From Clostridiales bacterium (GTDB lineage: Bacteria > Bacillota > Clostridia > WRLR01): 6,644 bases of DNA. The notes under the pieces were generated by a model. It did not search any database and had not been told where the DNA came from. It saw nothing but the letters and a program-made list of their open reading frames with translations. This document shows positions 1 to 5,140 of this stretch, in pieces (position 1 is the first letter of the stretch; each line of letters opens with the position of its first letter). The stretch lies in contig JAITSR010000153.1 of the NCBI GenBank assembly GCA_031287655.1, positions 1 through 6,644 on the forward strand. The letters run 5' to 3'. A program made the translations under genes and the position numbers.

Positions 1-1
1 G

Positions 2-1246
2 ACATCGGCGGCCTCATCGGCAACACCGAGACCGACACCGGCGTCGGACGCGCCCAAAGCCACGCCGCTCGGAGCGGAGCTCGCTTTTATCAGCGACTTC
101 GGGCTGCTCAACGACGGCGCGATCAATCAGGCGATGTGGGACGGACTCACGCGCTGCGCGACGGAGCGCGGGCTCACATACCGACATTACGCGCCGACGG
201 CCGACGACGGCCCGGATGCGTATCTTGACGCGATCTCCCGCGCCGTGTCGGACGGCGCAAAGCTGATCGCCGCGCCCGGCCCCTTGCTTGAAGTCCCGCT
301 CTACACAGCGCAGAGCCGCTATCCGGACGTCCGTTTCATCCTTGTCGACGGCAGGCCGCACGACGAGACGTTTGAGCATGAAACGATCGGGCAAAACGTC
401 GCGTGCGTGCGCTTTGCGTCGGATCAAGCCGGTTTCCTCGCGGGGTACTCCGCCGTAAAATCCGGCATGAGGGCGCTCGGTTTTTTGGGCGCGATGCCGG
501 TTCCGGAAATCACGGACGCCGGGAGCGGCTTTATTCAAGGCGCGGAATACGCCGCGGCAGAACTGGGCTTATCGGAGGACGAGGACGGCGTTTTGATTCG
601 ATACGGTTACAATGGGGCATATCGCGCGGGCGCGGAGACGGAAGCGCTCGCCGAGGTCTGGTTTGCGGACGGACTCGACTGCATCTTCGTCTGCGGCGGC
701 GAGCTCGGTGAATCGGTCGCGGCGGCGGCCGGACGGCTCTCAAAAAAAGTGATCCTCTATGACGAGGACTATGACGGCGATATAGAAAACAGTGATAACA
801 CGGATACTGACACCGCCGTATTTGCGCGCATCCAAAAAAATTATGAGGGCGCAGTCTATGACGGCGCCCTCGCGTTCTATCGCGGCCTGTTTCCCGGCGG
901 CAAAGAGACGATACGCGGGGCCGTGCGCTATGGCATACGGCTCCTGCCCCCGCGCGGCCCCGCGCCCGGCAAACCGGCGTCCGACATCACCGACGCCGAC
1001 AGCACAGGCGGCACAGACAGCGAGGATACCCCCGGCGTCTCCGACACCGCTGAGGCCGTCGACGCCCCAGAGATCACCGACGCCGCGGACATCCTCGCCT
1101 CACCGGAATACATCTCGCTCTTAGGCGCGCTTGCCGCCGAAGCGATTCCGATCCGACGCGGCGGGGGCGACCCGTTTGTTCCGGTCCCGGTCGCAGAAAT
1201 CCCCGTCGCCGTCGTGCGCGTTGAACTCGCCGACGCGGCGCAATGA
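2..1246 (+). CDS. BMP/PnrA-family ABC transporter substrate-binding protein, 5' end outside window
   Basis: The reading frame is open to the left edge, so the start, and any signal peptide or lipobox, is missing; 414 residues are visible. The first ~25 are a Ser/Ala/Thr/Pro-rich linker, as expected just after a lipoprotein anchor. The fold then begins with ELAFISDFGLLNDGAINQ, which matches the BMP family opening (strand, Asp-x-Gly, then a conserved Asn/Asp and 'Nq..w.Gl'). Further family blocks follow: YPDVRFILVDG, the FLAGYSA segment, GFLGAMPVPEITDAGSGF, DCIFVCGGELGESV, and VILYDEDYD in place of the usual 'GvDxDq'. Members are periplasmic or membrane-anchored binding proteins that typically deliver nucleosides to an ABC importer; the ligand here is unknown. 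Oddities are the DNTDTDTA segment after the YDEDYD block and an Asp/Thr/Ala/Pro-rich stretch at about 959-1087 that interrupts the C-terminal lobe. No permease or ATPase gene follows; the next gene is convergent. Confidence 0.82.
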   Translation, partial: TSAASSATPRPTPASDAPKATPLGAELAFISDFGLLNDGAINQAMWDGLTRCATERGLTYRHYAPTADDGPDAYLDAISRAVSDGAKLIAAPGPLLEVPLYTAQSRYPDVRFILVDGRPHDETFEHETIGQNVACVRFASDQAGFLAGYSAVKSGMRALGFLGAMPVPEITDAGSGFIQGAEYAAAELGLSEDEDGVLIRYGYNGAYRAGAETEALAEVWFADGLDCIFVCGGELGESVAAAAGRLSKKVILYDEDYDGDIENSDNTDTDTAVFARIQKNYEGAVYDGALAFYRGLFPGGKETIRGAVRYGIRLLPPRGPAPGKPASDITDADSTGGTDSEDTPGVSDTAEAVDAPEITDAADILASPEYISLLGALAAEAIPIRRGGGDPFVPVPVAEIPVAVVRVELADAAQ

Positions 1247-1277
1247 ATCGCGCATATCCGGCCGACGGAACGAGTCA

Positions 1278-1303
1278 GCGGCGAACGTGTTCACAATCGC
1301 CGC
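1278..1303. terminator. Weak stem-loop at the convergent junction
   Basis: Perfect 7-bp arms GCGGCGA (1278-1284) and TCGCCGC (1297-1303) enclose a 12-nt loop that contains a small GTG/CAC pairing. It lies between the stop of the binding-protein gene and the stop of garR, where a bidirectional terminator would be expected. Neither strand shows a T-run after the stem, so intrinsic termination is doubtful. Nothing else was found in this 76-bp gap. Confidence 0.25.
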
Positions 1304-1322
1304 CGCAGCCGGGTTTAATCGC

Positions 1323-2210
1323 TCATCCTCCGATTTTAGTTCCGGAGACCTTCGCGTAATAATTTGCCAGACTGCTGTGGTCGTCCTGCCCCCTGCCGTC
1401 CGCGCGCAGCGTCTGGAACATCTCCATTACGGCGGCGGTCAGCGGCAGCGGGGACCCGATCGCGTGCCCCGTTTCGAGCGCGTTGTTCAAGTCTTTGATG
1501 TGCAGGTCCACTTTAAAACCCGGATTAAAGTTCCCGTCGAGCATCATCGGAACCTTCGCGTTCATTACCGTTGAACCGGCGAGGCCGCCCTTGATCGCGT
1601 CAAACACGAGCGCCGGGTCGACACCCGCCTTCTTCGCGAGCGTAAACGCCTCGGCGACAGCCGCGATATTGCACGCCACGACGACCTGATTCGCGAGCTT
1701 TGTCGTGTTGCCCGCGCCGATCTCGCCGCAGTAGACGGCGGATGCGCCCATTTTCAGCAGAATGTCGTCTTTGACTTGCTCAAACACGGCCTTGTCGCCG
1801 CCGACCATGATCGACAGCGAACCGTCCACGGCCTTCGGCTCTCCGCCACTGACCGGCGCGTCGATCATTTTTACGCCTTTTTGCGCGCAAGCCTTCGCGA
1901 TTTCCTGCGAAGCGCCAGGCGCGATTGAACTCATGTCGATCAGGATCGTTCCGGGCTTCGCGCCCTCGAGCACGCCGTCTTTTTCAAGCACGACCGTTTT
2001 CACATGCGGCGAGTTCGGGAGCATTGTGATCACGATGCCGCAGTCCTGCGCGACCGCCTTGCTCGAAGGCGCGGCTTTCGCGCCCGCGGCCACGGCCTCG
2101 TCGACGCCCGCGCGCACGACGTCGTACACGACGAGCTCATGCCCGGCCTTTAATAGATTTTTGGCCATGGGCCTGCCCATAATCCCCAAGCCGATAAATC
2201 CGATTTTCAT
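1323..2210 (-). CDS. garR: 2-hydroxy-3-oxopropionate (tartronate semialdehyde) reductase-like beta-hydroxyacid dehydrogenase
   Basis: This 295-residue cytosolic NAD(P)H-dependent enzyme has the usual family length. By family it reduces tartronate semialdehyde to D-glycerate. The N-terminal Rossmann motif is GFIGLGIMGRPMAKNL (residues 4-19), with Asp30 at the end of the second strand. The substrate loop is DAPVSGGEPKAVDG (117-130) with SGG at 121-123. The catalytic helix GAGNTTKLANQ carries Lys171 and Asn175, and a second conserved Lys239 lies in HIKDLNNALE. Segments such as MLPNSPHV, LIDMSSIAP and GGLAGSTV match Escherichia coli GarR as I remember it almost word for word, so the symbol is well supported at family level. 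The ATG is preceded by a GGGAGG site. It is the last gene of the - strand block, 279 bp after the transketolase C-subunit gene. Related aldehyde acids such as tartaric semialdehyde are possible substrates. Confidence 0.9.
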   Translation of the reverse strand: MKIGFIGLGIMGRPMAKNLLKAGHELVVYDVVRAGVDEAVAAGAKAAPSSKAVAQDCGIVITMLPNSPHVKTVVLEKDGVLEGAKPGTILIDMSSIAPGASQEIAKACAQKGVKMIDAPVSGGEPKAVDGSLSIMVGGDKAVFEQVKDDILLKMGASAVYCGEIGAGNTTKLANQVVVACNIAAVAEAFTLAKKAGVDPALVFDAIKGGLAGSTVMNAKVPMMLDGNFNPGFKVDLHIKDLNNALETGHAIGSPLPLTAAVMEMFQTLRADGRGQDDHSSLANYYAKVSGTKIGG

Positions 2211-2222
2211 ATAATTATTTCG

Positions 2223-2228
2223 CCTCCC
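2223..2228 (-). promoter_or_regulatory. Ribosome binding site of garR
   Basis: Read on the - strand this is GGGAGG, 12 nt before the ATG at 2210, with an AT-rich spacer. No convincing -35/-10 pair was found in front of it, so garR probably relies on read-through from the genes upstream. Confidence 0.6.
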
Positions 2229-2240
2229 TTGTATTTTTCG

Positions 2241-2260
2241 GAGCGACCAATGGTCGTCCC
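2241..2260. repeat. Short intergenic palindrome upstream of garR
   Basis: The core is CGACCA-A-TGGTCG with perfect 6-bp arms and a one-base centre. The pairing extends to about ten base pairs with one G-T wobble and one mismatch. It is preceded by TTTTT on the + strand, but no T-run follows it on the - strand, the strand that is transcribed here, so it is not an intrinsic terminator for the operon. It resembles the REP-like palindromes often seen between genes of gut Clostridia; that resemblance is from memory, not from a search. Confidence 0.5.
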
Positions 2261-2274
2261 TACGGTTTTCCGAT

Positions 2275-2359
2275 GCCCAACAGCGCCGCGGCCTTTTGCT
2301 CGATCGCAGACGCCGTCAGGCCGTAGTGCTCGTACAGCTCGTTTGCCGAATGCGCCGAT
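2275..2359 (-). repeat. Duplicated 3' end of the transketolase C-subunit gene (downstream relic copy)
   Basis: These 85 bases match 2496-2580 in the same orientation with only two differences, both third-codon-position G/A changes. Read on the - strand the copy still encodes SAHSANELYEHYGLTASAI and the following residues of the transketolase C-terminus. It then continues as G-I-G-K-P and a TAG stop at 2260-2262, whereas the intact gene ends G-V-stop. The sequence upstream of the match is unrelated to transketolase (EERADCGAT instead of FVAIMDEFGQ). It is therefore a gene-end relic rather than a second enzyme. Confidence 0.9.
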
Positions 2360-2384
2360 GTCGCTCCGCAGTCCGCTCGCTCCT

Positions 2385-2410
2385 CGAAGGGCACCCTATG
2401 GTTCCCTTCG
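2385..2410. repeat. Imperfect palindrome in the duplication spacer
   Basis: Arms CGAAGGG (2385-2391) and CCCTTCG (2404-2410) pair perfectly. After one C/T mismatch, ACC (2393-2395) pairs with GGT (2400-2402) around a CTAT loop. It lies in the 136-bp spacer (2360-2495) between the two copies of the transketolase gene end. No T-run follows it on either strand. Confidence 0.45.
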
Positions 2411-2419
2411 ATTCTTCCC

Positions 2420-2460
2420 TCCTTACTGCGGGAGAGGGGATACTCCCCTCTCCACACCCC
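2420..2460 (-). repeat. Dispersed hairpin repeat, copy 1
   Basis: The repeat includes a perfect 10-bp inverted repeat, GGAGAGGGGA (2431-2440) and TCCCCTCTCC (2444-2453), with a three-base loop. The flanks TCCTT and CACACCCC (as read on the + strand) are shared with the copy at 5057-5098 in the same orientation. On the - strand the element reads GGGGTGTGG, hairpin, CCGCA, then AAGGA, so it ends in a Shine-Dalgarno-like sequence. In this copy no start codon of a recognisable gene uses it. Confidence 0.75.
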
Positions 2461-2489
2461 ATCGGCGCACTGAACTTCGCCGTACTCGT

Positions 2490-3440
2490 TCACACGCCCA
2501 ACAGCGCCGCGGCCTTTTGCTCGATCGCGGACGCCGTCAGGCCGTAGTGCTCGTACAGCTCGTTTGCCGAGTGCGCCGATTGGCCAAATTCGTCCATGAT
2601 CGCGACGAAGTCCATCGGCGTCCCGCGCCCGCGGAGCGCGAGCGCGACGGCGGACGCCAGCCCGCCGATAAAGGTGTGTTCCTCCGCAGTCACGACGGCC
2701 CGGAGACCTTCACAGAGCCGCGCGCAGCCCTCGTAATCAAAAGGCTTCATCGTCGCGGCGTTGATCACCTTCGCCGATATGCCGCGCGCCGAAAGCGCCT
2801 CCGCGGCGTCCATCGCGGCGTCCACCATCACGCCGTGCGCGATCAGCGCGACGTCCCCGCCCTCGCGCAGCACGCGGAGCTTGCCGGGTTCAAAGACATC
2901 GTCCGCCTTTGTGTAGTCGGTCACGGGGTTCCGGCACACGCGGATGTACACGGGTCCCTCGATCGCGGCGGCGGCGCGCACGGCCTTCCGCGTCTCCGCG
3001 GCGTCGCACGGCGTAAAGACCGTCATATTCGGGATCGCGGACATCACCGCGACGTCCTCGATCGCCTGATGGGTCGAGCCGTCCCCAAAGTCCGAGAGTC
3101 CCGCCGAGGAACCGCATATCTTCACATTCAGCCTGCCGATCGAGATCGTCTGGCGGATCTGGTCATAGGGGCGGCCGAACGCGAACACCGCAAACGTGCT
3201 CGCAAACGCGGTCTTCCCGCCGGCCGCGAGCCCCGCGGCGGTCGACATCATGTTCTGCTCCGCGATGCCCATCTCGAAATAGCGCTCCGGAAAGGCTTCC
3301 CCAAAGAGGTACGACATCGTGGACTTCCCGAGGTCCGCCTCGAGCGCGACGACATTCGGGTCTTCCCTGCCGAGCGCCACAAGTTCCTCGCCGTAGGCGG
3401 TCCTCTGACTGTTTTGCGTCTTATTCATAAATATGACCAT
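2490..3440 (-). CDS. Transketolase, C-terminal subunit
   Basis: This 316-residue protein carries the pyrimidine-binding and C-terminal domains of a thiamine-diphosphate transketolase; the N-terminal half is the adjacent gene. The catalytic Glu61 lies in FEMGIAEQNM, the glutamate that activates the thiamine cofactor. The family block DFGDGSTHQAIEDVAVM (His124) follows, then FTPCDAAE and VYIRVCR. The C-terminal domain starts near residue 185 (LRVLREGGDVALIAHG), and the protein ends with the typical FGQSAHSANELYEHYGLTA. Two starts are possible. The ATG at 3440 has AGGG six bases upstream; the ATG at 3428 (MNKTQ) has AAGGA 12 bases upstream and agrees better with where relatives usually begin. 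It lies 26 bp after the N-subunit stop, so the two are surely co-transcribed and form one enzyme. With the N-subunit it transfers two-carbon ketol groups; the true donor is unknown. The last 85 bp from 2496 are duplicated downstream. Confidence 0.93.
   Translation of the reverse strand: MVIFMNKTQNSQRTAYGEELVALGREDPNVVALEADLGKSTMSYLFGEAFPERYFEMGIAEQNMMSTAAGLAAGGKTAFASTFAVFAFGRPYDQIRQTISIGRLNVKICGSSAGLSDFGDGSTHQAIEDVAVMSAIPNMTVFTPCDAAETRKAVRAAAAIEGPVYIRVCRNPVTDYTKADDVFEPGKLRVLREGGDVALIAHGVMVDAAMDAAEALSARGISAKVINAATMKPFDYEGCARLCEGLRAVVTAEEHTFIGGLASAVALALRGRGTPMDFVAIMDEFGQSAHSANELYEHYGLTASAIEQKAAALLGV
2496..2580 (-). repeat. Duplicated 3' end of the transketolase C-subunit gene (in-gene copy)
   Basis: This is the in-frame copy, covering residues 288-315 of the transketolase C-subunit, and it matches 2275-2359 at 83 of 85 bases. 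The two copies are direct repeats 221 bp apart (start to start), with a 136-bp spacer that holds two palindromes. Confidence 0.9.
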
Positions 3441-3466
3441 TCCTTTCCCTGTTCTTCCTTTCCCGC

Positions 3467-4318
3467 TTATCCGGCGAGCTCTGCGAGCCGCGCGTCGAGC
3501 TCCGCGAGCGCGGCCTCATACTGTTCCTTTGTCATAGCGCCGTTGTGGAACGCGACGACGTTCTCCGCAAACGAGATGCCCTTCCCCTTCACGGTGTCCG
3601 CGATCACGATCGTCGGCTTGCCTTTGACCGTGTCGGCTTCGTCAAACGCGGCGATCAGCGCCTCGATGTCATGGCCGTCGGCTTCGATCACATGCCAGCC
3701 AAAGCTCCGCCACTTTTCCGGCAAGGGCTCCGTGTTGAACCGGTCCTTTGTCGCGCCGGTGGCCTGTAAGCGGTTCCGGTCGAGGATTCCGACGAGGTTG
3801 TCGATCCGATAGTGCGCCGAGGCCATCGCGGCCTCCCAAATCTGCCCTTCCGCGATTTCGCCGTCGCCCATCAGGCAATAGACTTTCCGGCCCGTCTTAT
3901 CAAGCCTCATCGCGAGCGCAAGGCCGTTCGCGACCGAGAGCCCTTGCCCCAGAGAGCCCGTCCCGGCCTCGATCCCCGGCGTCTTTGTGCGATCCGGATG
4001 CCCCTGCAAACGCGAGCCGAGCGCCTTGATCGTTTTGAGCTCCGCGCGCTGGAAATACCCGAGCTCCGCGAGCACGGCGTACTGCGCGATCGCGGCATGC
4101 CCCTTGCTGTACAAAAATTTGTCCCTGCCGGCAAAGCCCGGGTCCTCCGGCCTGTGTCTCATCTTGTGCCCGTAGAGCACCGCGATCACGTCCGCGCTCG
4201 AGCACGAGCCGCCGAGGTGCCCGACCGCCCCTTCCCCGCCGATCATCTCGACGACGTCCCGCCGGATCTGCGTCGCGAGCCTTTGCAGCTCCCGGACCGA
4301 TTTTTTCGCTTCCGCCAT
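3467..4318 (-). CDS. Transketolase, N-terminal subunit
   Basis: This 283-residue protein is the thiamine-diphosphate-binding half of a split transketolase, acting with the C-subunit in the next gene. Conserved histidines are visible at 34 (GHLGG), 74 (YSKGHA), 107 (QGHPD) and 258 (FHNG), in the order of the active-site histidines of full-length transketolases. GTGSLGQGLSVANG (119-132) precedes the cofactor motif GDGEIAEGQIWEA (151-163), which ends at DRNRLQ (180-185) with the metal-ligand Asn182. The length is normal for the split form. The start chosen is the ATG at 4318, because GGAGG lies five bases before it. An upstream ATG at 4336 would add six residues and has no such site. It follows gntR by 36 bp and precedes the C-subunit gene by 26 bp. 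Split transketolases occur both in central metabolism and in dedicated sugar pathways; the operon context favours the latter. Confidence 0.94.
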   Translation of the reverse strand: MAEAKKSVRELQRLATQIRRDVVEMIGGEGAVGHLGGSCSSADVIAVLYGHKMRHRPEDPGFAGRDKFLYSKGHAAIAQYAVLAELGYFQRAELKTIKALGSRLQGHPDRTKTPGIEAGTGSLGQGLSVANGLALAMRLDKTGRKVYCLMGDGEIAEGQIWEAAMASAHYRIDNLVGILDRNRLQATGATKDRFNTEPLPEKWRSFGWHVIEADGHDIEALIAAFDEADTVKGKPTIVIADTVKGKGISFAENVVAFHNGAMTKEQYEAALAELDARLAELAG

Positions 4319-4323
4319 AAAAA

Positions 4324-4328
4324 CCTCC
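4324..4328 (-). promoter_or_regulatory. Ribosome binding site that fixes the transketolase N-subunit start
   Basis: On the - strand this is GGAGG followed by TTTTT and the ATG at 4318. The ideal spacing selects MAEAKK as the N-terminus over the in-frame ATG at 4336, which lies upstream of this site. Confidence 0.75.
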
Positions 4329-4354
4329 GTTTCCATTATCGCATTTTCAAGAGT

Positions 4355-5047
4355 TCATTGGTTTTTTGTTTTCATGTCCTCGTAGGTGTTTTCAATGTGT
4401 TCCGCCATGATTTTGCCGCAGCGGACAGCGTCCCTCCCGCGCGCCGCTTCCAGCAGCAGCCCGTGATAATAAAGGCCTTGGGAATGTCCCCGCGCGCGGA
4501 CGACCTCTTTCATGCCGTACAGGAAAATGTCTTGGAGCACGCGATAGGTTTCCGCAAGGAGCGAATTGCGCGTCATCAGCGCGAACTGGAGGTGAAACTC
4601 AAAATCCGCGCGAAAAAACGCCTTGTCGCTGAGCCGCGCCGCGCTCATCCGCTCATATATTTCGCCGAGCGCCAAAATATCCCCGTCCGTCGCCTTTTGG
4701 ATCGCGAGCTCCGCGGTCGGCGCCTCAATCATCCGGCGAAATTCCAGCACGTCCGCGAGCGGGCTGCCCGTCAGGAACGCGGCGGGAATCACGTTCGCCA
4801 TAAAAAGCCCGGGCGTGTACCGCCGCACAAACGTCCCCTCGCCGAGACGCGTCTCCAACAGCCCCTGCGCCGCCATGCGCTGCAGAGCCTGCCGCACCGT
4901 GACGCGGCTGACGCCGAACAGCGCGGCAAGCTCGTTTTCCGAAGGGAGCTTATCGTCGGGCCGCCATTCGCCCGCCAAAAGCTGCTCGCGCAGCTGCTCG
5001 TAGACCTGCTCGCTCACATTCGTTTTTTGGATTGCAGAAATCCCCAT
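4355..5047 (-). CDS. GntR-family transcriptional regulator, FadR subfamily (FCD ligand domain)
   Basis: This 230-residue DNA-binding protein is a likely local repressor of the operon. The winged helix-turn-helix spans about residues 10-75, with the GntR signature LPSENELAALFGVSRVTVRQ and the wing LGEGTFVRR. The helical FCD domain spans about 96-222. Its usual metal ligands appear to be present: Asp148 and His152 in ADFEFH, His195 in YYHG and His217 in AEHIENT. Such domains often bind small carboxylic acids, which would suit a sugar-acid pathway. The start chosen is the ATG at 5047, nine bases after AAGGA. Another ATG at 5056 abuts AAGGA with no spacer. A longer open frame reaches 5119 but only by translating the hairpin repeat at 5057-5098. 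The gene sits 72 bp after the SDR stop and 36 bp before the transketolase N-subunit. Candidate operators lie at 6000-6023. Confidence 0.9.
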   Translation of the reverse strand: MGISAIQKTNVSEQVYEQLREQLLAGEWRPDDKLPSENELAALFGVSRVTVRQALQRMAAQGLLETRLGEGTFVRRYTPGLFMANVIPAAFLTGSPLADVLEFRRMIEAPTAELAIQKATDGDILALGEIYERMSAARLSDKAFFRADFEFHLQFALMTRNSLLAETYRVLQDIFLYGMKEVVRARGHSQGLYYHGLLLEAARGRDAVRCGKIMAEHIENTYEDMKTKNQ

Positions 5048-5056
5048 TCGCACCAT

Positions 5057-5098
5057 TCCTTTTTGCGGAAGAGGGGCTTCCTCCCCTCTCCACACCCC
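5057..5098 (-). repeat. Dispersed hairpin repeat, copy 2, carrying the gntR ribosome binding site
   Basis: This is the second copy of the element at 2420-2460, in the same orientation. Its stem is AGAGGGG (5070-5076) and CCCCTCT (5083-5089) with a six-base loop. The shared parts are GGGGTGTGGAGAGGGG at one end and CCGCA plus AAGGA at the other (- strand reading). Here AAGGA at 5057-5061 is the ribosome binding site of gntR, so the repeat supplies the translation signal and puts a hairpin directly upstream of it. Confidence 0.75.
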
Positions 5099-5108
5099 GT
5101 CCCCGTGA

Positions 5109-5140
5109 CCGTATGACACTCAATACTTCGTGTCATACGG
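5109..5140. repeat. 11-bp perfect inverted repeat spanning the SDR stop codon
   Basis: Arms CCGTATGACAC (5109-5119) and GTGTCATACGG (5130-5140) are exact complements around a ten-base loop that contains the SDR stop codon (5120-5122). In the operon mRNA it would form a stable intercistronic hairpin. No U-run follows on the - strand, so it looks more like a 3'-end protecting or processing structure, or a protein-binding site, than a terminator. Confidence 0.6.

Noticed and set aside
1243..1359. 38-codon frame starting at an ATGA overlap with the BMP gene stop
   Set aside because: Composition is typical of non-coding GC-rich sequence, it runs into the 3' end of garR, and there is no ribosome binding site.
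1323..2210. garR product as a YihU-type sulfolactaldehyde reductase of a sulfoquinovose transketolase pathway
   Set aside because: YihU, as I remember it, has VGRTS at the substrate loop. This protein has the canonical VSGGEPKA of GarR-type carboxylate substrates, and no sulfoquinovosidase or isomerase is seen.
2260..2493. 77-codon - strand frame starting with a GTG that overlaps the transketolase C-subunit stop (GTGA)
   Set aside because: It translates only the spacer hairpin repeat followed by the duplicated transketolase end. There is no independent domain, and the overlap arises from the duplication.
2229..3812. Long + strand open frame of 527 codons opposite the transketolase genes
   Set aside because: Its product is Arg/His-rich with no domain. 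It is the GC-driven antisense of two clear transketolase subunits.
3812..5116. Long + strand open frame of 434 codons opposite the transketolase N-subunit and gntR
   Set aside because: Same reason: biased composition, antisense to well-supported genes, no recognisable motif.
5048..5119. N-terminal extension of the GntR protein to an ATG at 5119
   Set aside because: The extra residues are the translated hairpin repeat, and the start lies next to the SDR stop without a ribosome binding site. AAGGA at 5057-5061 points to the ATG at 5047.
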